Shown here in pieces: positions 59,978-64,000 of a stretch of DNA of 64,000 bases. Source of the stretch: Isoalcanivorax pacificus W11-5 (GTDB taxonomy: Bacteria; Pseudomonadota; Gammaproteobacteria; Pseudomonadales; Alcanivoracaceae); NCBI RefSeq assembly GCF_000299335.2, contig NZ_CP004387.1, positions 1,984,001 through 2,048,000 of the forward strand, given 5' to 3'. The notes below the pieces were generated by a model. It did not search any database. It saw nothing but the letters and a program-made list of their open reading frames with translations, and was not told the DNA's origin. Positions within the stretch are counted from its first letter, which is position 1; each line of letters begins with the position of its first letter. Both the position numbers and the translations under genes were made by a program.

Positions 59978-61411
59978 TCATTGCCTGCCTGCTGACTCAG
60001 TATTTTTTCTGGCTACCAGGGCTCGGTCGGCCTCCTCATGCATGTGAAGAAAGGGCTCCAGGATCGTATTGCCGCGCACCTCGGCCTCGATCACATGCAG
60101 GAAGGTATAGGCCCCCAGCAGCTTTCTGGCCAGGAAAATGAACTCTTTCGGCGGTACGTCGAAGTGCCGCGACAGGGCATTGCGGCTGGCGCGGGCGACA
60201 ATGCGCGACGGCAGGTCACTGTTGCCCCACAGGTATTCGCCCTGTTCGTTGAGCACTTCCGGCGGCGGCGGGTGGCGATCCGGGTCCTGCAGTACCTCGA
60301 TGGCCTCGAAGCACAGCGCGGAGAATTCATCCAGCACCTTGCGCGGCGTGCCATTGCCGAGAAACCCCAGGGCGTTCAGTGCATCCATCAGGCGAGCCCG
60401 ATCGTGGTGCCAGGCAGCACGGATCATTTCCCGGCCCGGGCCCAGCACCTCATCGTCGAAATCGCGGATGGCGCCGAAATCCAGCAATACGATCTGGTCC
60501 TGCTCCGGGCTGTCGCCCACCCGCAGCAGGTAATTGCCGAAATTCGGGTCGGTCTGCATCTTGTTCCACTCGAACACTTCATGGCAGCACAGCTCCATGA
60601 TCGCGCGGCCGATAAAGTTCCGGCGCGTCTGCGACAGCTCGAGCACCGCCGGGTCGCTGACACTGACACCGTGTTCGAAGGACAGGCACAGAATATTGTG
60701 GGTGGAGTAGGTGGCGAATACCTCTGGCACCACAAAGCGCGCGTCGTCCTTGAGCAGATCACGGAAAAACCGGGTGGTGTAGGCCTCGAGATCGTAATCG
60801 ACCTCGCGGCTGAGCATGGCCCTGACCTCATCCAGCCATTGATTAAACTGGTCGGTCATGGGCACCATACGACTCAGCCGCAGCAATTGAACGACTGCGC
60901 GCAGGTCAGAATCAATGGCGTCAGCCACACCGGGATACTGGATTTTCAGCACCAGTTCCGCGCCATCGGACTTGCGCACTGCGCGGTGGACCTGGCCGAG
61001 GGATGCGGCACCGATGGGTTCGCGGTCGATATCCAGCTCGCTGAGCTTGATGTCCCCCAGCTCTTTCCTCAGATGCCGCTCAATCGCAGGCCACTCCAGT
61101 GCCGTGGTGCTGTTCTCCAGCGTGTGCAGTGCGGCAGTGACTTCTTCCGGCAGGAAATGCTCGCCGAACAGCGCCATCATCTGGCCGATTTTGACGACCG
61201 ATCCTTTCAGTTTGCCCAGTTCATGCACCAGTTCCTGGGCCTGGCTGGACAGAATCGCCTTGCGGCGGTCTGCGCGCTGCTCCCGGGGTGTCAGGAAAGT
61301 GCCGGCCGTCAGCGTTGCGTAACGTGCGCCGGCGAGAATACCTGCCCGCGCCAGGGAAAAACGTCGTTCAAAGGCGCCTGTCTTGACGCGCTTTACCGTT
61401 TTACGAGTCAT
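59978..61411 (-). CDS. ABC1/ADCK/UbiB-family atypical kinase
   Basis: The 477-residue protein has the ABC1 family motifs: the KxGQ segment 'KLKGSVVKIGQMMALFGEHFLPEEV', the Ala-rich loop 'PIGAASLGQVHRA', the Lys of 'LVLKIQYPGV', 'MQTDPNFGNYLLR' (catalytic loop) and 'VLLDFGA' (metal-binding DFG). Such proteins are atypical kinases/ATPases tied to ubiquinone or lipid metabolism, but this one lacks the C-terminal membrane helices of UbiB and so is a paralogue. The start at 61411 (MTRKTVKRVKTG) is chosen; the frame continues upstream to 61585 without family sequence. It is divergent from the hydrolase gene. Confidence 0.88.
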   Translation of the reverse strand: MTRKTVKRVKTGAFERRFSLARAGILAGARYATLTAGTFLTPREQRADRRKAILSSQAQELVHELGKLKGSVVKIGQMMALFGEHFLPEEVTAALHTLENSTTALEWPAIERHLRKELGDIKLSELDIDREPIGAASLGQVHRAVRKSDGAELVLKIQYPGVADAIDSDLRAVVQLLRLSRMVPMTDQFNQWLDEVRAMLSREVDYDLEAYTTRFFRDLLKDDARFVVPEVFATYSTHNILCLSFEHGVSVSDPAVLELSQTRRNFIGRAIMELCCHEVFEWNKMQTDPNFGNYLLRVGDSPEQDQIVLLDFGAIRDFDDEVLGPGREMIRAAWHHDRARLMDALNALGFLGNGTPRKVLDEFSALCFEAIEVLQDPDRHPPPPEVLNEQGEYLWGNSDLPSRIVARASRNALSRHFDVPPKEFIFLARKLLGAYTFLHVIEAEVRGNTILEPFLHMHEEADRALVARKNTESAGRQ

Positions 61412-61655
61412 CGGAATGCAGTGCTCCGGGTCCGGAATGGGTTCAGCGGCGCCGATTCTAGCGTACTTTGCCGCCGGCTGCCGAAGCGGGTGGACGGGGG
61501 CGGCCGGGGCGCGGCGGTCAGTAAAGCACACCCTTTGCGGCACACAATACGAATAAGCACTGATGACAGCGGCGGCAAAAGGCACGCATGATCACCGCGG
61601 GCCAGAGGATTTGGGGGCAGTGTCCAGAAGGAATTGTCAGGGAGACAGGTGGGCG

Positions 61656-62465
61656 ATGAACGAAACATGGGTGTTACTGCGCGGGCTGGTACGCGAAGCC
61701 CGGCACTGGGAGGGGTTTCCCGACATGCTGCGGGCCAGCAGGCCGGGCGCCAGGGTGGAGACGCTGGATCTGCCGGGGAACGGTGACCAGTACCTCAGCG
61801 ACAGCCCGACCTCGGTCAGCGACATGGTGGACGCACTGCGCGAACAACTGGGCTCGCGCGGCCTGAAGCCGCCGTACCATGTCATGGCGCTGTCGCTGGG
61901 TGGCATGGTGGCACTGAACTGGTTACAGCGTTTCCCGGACGAGGTGGCGGCGGCGGTGCTGATCAACACCAGCGCATCAGGCTTCAACCCGTTCTGGCAG
62001 CGGCTGCGGCCAGTGAACTACGGACCACTGCTGCGTTTTGCCCTGTACGGGCGTGATATCTATGCGCGCGAACACACCATTCTGCGGCTGACCACCAATA
62101 TGGTGCCCTCAGCGGAGATGTCCGCCGTGGCCAGCCGCTGGGCCGCCTATGCCGCAAGCCACCCGACCAGCCGCCGGAATGCGCTGCGCCAGCTCTGGGC
62201 AGCGATCCGCTTCCGTGCACCGACGCAGTTGCCGGCCACCACGCCCGTGCTGCTGGTCAACGGTGCCGCCGACACGCTGGTGCATCCGCTGTGCTCCGTG
62301 ACCCTGGCCGGCGCCTGGCGATGTCCGCTGCGGGTGCACCCGCATGCCGGGCATGACCTGCCGCTGGATGCACCCCGCTGGCTGGCAGAAACCGCGCTGA
62401 ACTGGGTGGATAGCCTGGCCAGCAGTCGCAGTGCCGTTGCTGCCGACCCCGTGCCGGCGAACTGA
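61656..62465 (+). CDS. Alpha/beta hydrolase
   Basis: The 269-residue protein is a classic alpha/beta hydrolase: 'WVLLRGLVREARHWEGFPDML', 'LDLPGNGDQYLSDSPTSVSDMVDALREQ', the nucleophile elbow 'MALSLGGMVAL' (Ser), Asp in 'LLVNGAADTLVHP' and His in 'HPHAGHDLPLDAPRW'. Thioesterase, lipase or haloperoxidase-like activity is possible. ATG 61656 has AGGTGGGCG/GGGAG upstream. The next gene, MpaB-like, is 127 bases away on the same strand. Confidence 0.88.
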   Translation: MNETWVLLRGLVREARHWEGFPDMLRASRPGARVETLDLPGNGDQYLSDSPTSVSDMVDALREQLGSRGLKPPYHVMALSLGGMVALNWLQRFPDEVAAAVLINTSASGFNPFWQRLRPVNYGPLLRFALYGRDIYAREHTILRLTTNMVPSAEMSAVASRWAAYAASHPTSRRNALRQLWAAIRFRAPTQLPATTPVLLVNGAADTLVHPLCSVTLAGAWRCPLRVHPHAGHDLPLDAPRWLAETALNWVDSLASSRSAVAADPVPAN

Positions 62466-62592
62466 GCCTGTCACCACCCCTCGCTATACAACCTGCAGAT
62501 ATCCGTTACTCTGCGCGCCGGTGTCCTTGACCGGTTGCCGGGCGCTGTTTAGATTCGTCAGAACTCATGGGTTCTGAACGAGGAAGCGGGGC

Positions 62593-63735
62593 ATGGCAAC
62601 GCCAGCGGAACTGAAACGACATCTCGCGGGGCCAGCGTCCCCGAGCGAAGCGATCTGGTTTGATCGCTATTCCCACGAACGCCTGCAGGCCTGGCGGCAG
62701 GTACAGGACCCGGAAGCCGATGCCTGCACCGCGCTAATGCGCTACCAGCGGCCTACCGGGTTGCTGGAAGAGGTGGAGCAGCGCGCTCGCAGCGAGGGCG
62801 GGGTGTTCCGCGATTTCATTGAGCATTGCTATCGAGTGCCCGACTGGGTGGATTTTGAGCAGATGGAGCTTGGGCGCCGGGTCTATCGCCGCTATGCCTC
62901 GCTGCAGGGGCTGGTGTTGATGTGCTCCAGCCTGGTGGAAGGCTACGCCCACAACAAGCCGGCCCAGGTGCTGGTGGCCACCGGCCGGCTGCAGAAGGAT
63001 GTCTCGCGGCGTATCTACGAAACCGGGCAGATGCTGCACAATCTGGTCGGTGAGGACGGGCTGCGGCCCGGCGGTGTTGGCCATCGCACTTTGTTGGAAG
63101 TCAGGCTGCTGCACTCCGCGGTGCGCCAGTTTCTGCAGAACAATCCGCGTTTTGATGCACAGCGCTATGATCTGCCGATCAATCAGGAAGACATGGCTGG
63201 CACCATCCTGGAATTCGATTTCATGGTGGTACGCGGGCTGAAACGCCTGGGCCTGAGAATTTCCCGCCGCGAACATGCCTCGATGCATTATATGTGGCGC
63301 TACGCCGGGCACGTGCTGGGCGTGCGGGAGGCACTGCTGACCACGACGGTGGAGGAGCAGGAAATTCTCGCGCTGCAACTCACGTCACACCTGTACGACC
63401 CCACACCGGACAGCGAGCGGCTGGCCAAGGCGTTGCTGCGCGACATGGCCGGCAAACCGCCATTCAATCTGTCCTACGATGTGCTGCTCGCGTTCAGCCG
63501 TTACCTGATCGGCGATGCGGTGGCGGATGACCTGAATATTCACAGCAGCGTGCCGGCCGCGATGGCGGTCAGGCTGGTGCGCACGGCTGTCAGCGCGGTG
63601 AGTGCCAGTCACCGGTTTGTACCGGATACCTTGCTGCGCCGCATCGAGGACATGAACTTTGCGCTCGGCCGGCGTACGCTGAAGGCGGGGCTGGGAGGTG
63701 ACCCGGCACGCTGGGGGTTCAAGGCCATGGCCTGA
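62593..63735 (+). CDS. MpaB/Lcp-like oxygenase (DUF2236)
   Basis: The 380-residue protein resembles the DUF2236 family that includes MpaB and the haem-containing latex-clearing protein Lcp. Family-like segments are 'RTLLEVRLLHSAVRQFL' (Arg, Glu and the probable haem-ligand His) and 'HYMWRYAGHVLGV'. There is no signal peptide, so it is cytoplasmic, unlike secreted Lcp. Bacterial DUF2236 proteins are mostly uncharacterised; an oxidative function on an isoprenoid or lipid is an inference. GAGGAAGCGGGGC precedes the ATG. It ends before a strong bidirectional terminator. Confidence 0.8.
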   Translation: MATPAELKRHLAGPASPSEAIWFDRYSHERLQAWRQVQDPEADACTALMRYQRPTGLLEEVEQRARSEGGVFRDFIEHCYRVPDWVDFEQMELGRRVYRRYASLQGLVLMCSSLVEGYAHNKPAQVLVATGRLQKDVSRRIYETGQMLHNLVGEDGLRPGGVGHRTLLEVRLLHSAVRQFLQNNPRFDAQRYDLPINQEDMAGTILEFDFMVVRGLKRLGLRISRREHASMHYMWRYAGHVLGVREALLTTTVEEQEILALQLTSHLYDPTPDSERLAKALLRDMAGKPPFNLSYDVLLAFSRYLIGDAVADDLNIHSSVPAAMAVRLVRTAVSAVSASHRFVPDTLLRRIEDMNFALGRRTLKAGLGGDPARWGFKAMA

Positions 63736-63750
63736 CGACAAACACGACAA

Positions 63751-63775
63751 AAAAAACGGGCCGAAGCCCGTTTTT
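63751..63775. terminator. Bidirectional intrinsic terminator
   Basis: AAAAACGGGC-CGAA-GCCCGTTTTT (arms 63752-63761 and 63766-63775). A and T runs on both sides make it functional in both directions, between the MpaB-like gene (plus) and the gene entering from the right edge (minus). Confidence 0.92.
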
Positions 63776-63790
63776 CTTGTGCGTACGACA

Positions 63791-64000
63791 TTATTCCTGA
63801 GCGGTCTTGCCTTCGCTGTTGGCCACCTGCCGGTTTTGCAGCAGCCGCACCAGATCGGCCAGTACTGCGCCGGTTTCCTGCAGATAGGGGTCTGGCTTGT
63901 CGCTGTCACCCATTTCATTTTCCGGATCAAGGGAACGCTGCTCGTCCAGAGCCCTCAAGGCTGCCATGTCTTTCAGGGGCTCTTCACCGACCGCCTTGCG
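63791..64000 (-). CDS. prc: C-terminal end of a probable tail-specific (Prc-type) protease
   Basis: The last 70 codons read RKAVGEEPLKDMAALRALDEQ and then an acidic segment, 'DPYLQETGAVLADLVRLLQNRQVANSEGKTAQE' ending at TAA (63791). This resembles the C-terminus of carboxy-terminal processing peptidases, which end in a short 'D(P)xLxEsAxIlxDyI' helix. Catalytic Ser/Lys and PDZ domains lie outside the window. The gene runs off the right edge, so the call is tentative. Confidence 0.5.
   Translation of the reverse strand, partial: RKAVGEEPLKDMAALRALDEQRSLDPENEMGDSDKPDPYLQETGAVLADLVRLLQNRQVANSEGKTAQE

Overview
The window is about 64 kb of high-GC chromosome from a gammaproteobacterium. Gene content and order (purB-hflD-mnmA-nudJ; icd-cspD-clpS-clpA-infA-bpt-aat-trxB-ftsK-lolA-rarA-serS-cysG; tusBCD-yccA-tRNA-Ser; uvrY-uvrC-pgsA-tRNA-Gly-Cys-Leu) match the Pseudomonas/Oceanospirillales arrangement. 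From memory of such genomes an Alcanivorax-like marine bacterium is my best guess, but no rRNA or marker search was possible. Almost all of the sequence is coding. No prophage, transposase gene or CRISPR array was seen.

Region 1 (1-28.9 kb) is a conserved housekeeping block. It holds purine synthesis (purB), tRNA thiolation (mnmA, plus the TusBCD sulfur relay at 21.7-22.7 kb), molybdopterin synthesis (moaC-moaD-moaE), a TCA enzyme (icd), and a compact N-degron set (clpS, clpA, bpt, aat, with infA between). It continues with chromosome segregation and lipoprotein export (ftsK, lolA, rarA), serS, cysG, a BI-1 membrane protein, a tandem pair of Fluc/CrcB fluoride channels, GacA/UvrY, uvrC and pgsA. 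Two intergenic regions stand out: a clpA-infA spacer with heptamer and hexamer tandem repeats (10.74-10.93 kb), and a 286-bp non-coding element with perfect 33-bp terminal inverted repeats between rarA and serS (18.6-18.9 kb).

Region 2 (29.0-29.6 kb) carries tRNA-Gly, tRNA-Cys and tRNA-Leu behind a good sigma70 promoter.

Region 3 (29.8-36.6 kb) is a five-gene signalling operon: a large hybrid histidine kinase with an MCP-like membrane sensor, HAMP, GAF, a Glu/Gln-rich repeated coiled coil and three receiver domains; CheR; a lone receiver; a CheB catalytic domain; and a REC-PAS-PilZ protein. There is no CheA, CheW or chemoreceptor in the window. The idea that CheR/CheB methylate and demethylate the kinase itself, with a c-di-GMP readout, is the most interesting hypothesis here.

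Region 4 (36.7-47.4 kb) is a type II secretion operon gspE-F-G-H-I-J-K-L-M (no gspC, gspD or prepilin peptidase in the window), followed by an unrecognised exported protein and, convergently, a lipoprotein hydrolase of the CocE/NonD type.

Region 5 (47.5-64 kb) contains a DUF1461-like membrane protein coupled to a PEP-utilising-enzyme relative that appears to have lost its catalytic histidine, an EamA transporter, metH, an MscS channel, a DUF481 outer-membrane protein, a three-gene transhydrogenase (pntAa, pntAb, pntB), an ABC1/UbiB-type kinase, an alpha/beta hydrolase, an MpaB/Lcp-like oxygenase, and the 3' end of a probable tail-specific protease. The window begins inside a ribosomal-oxygenase (RoxA) gene.
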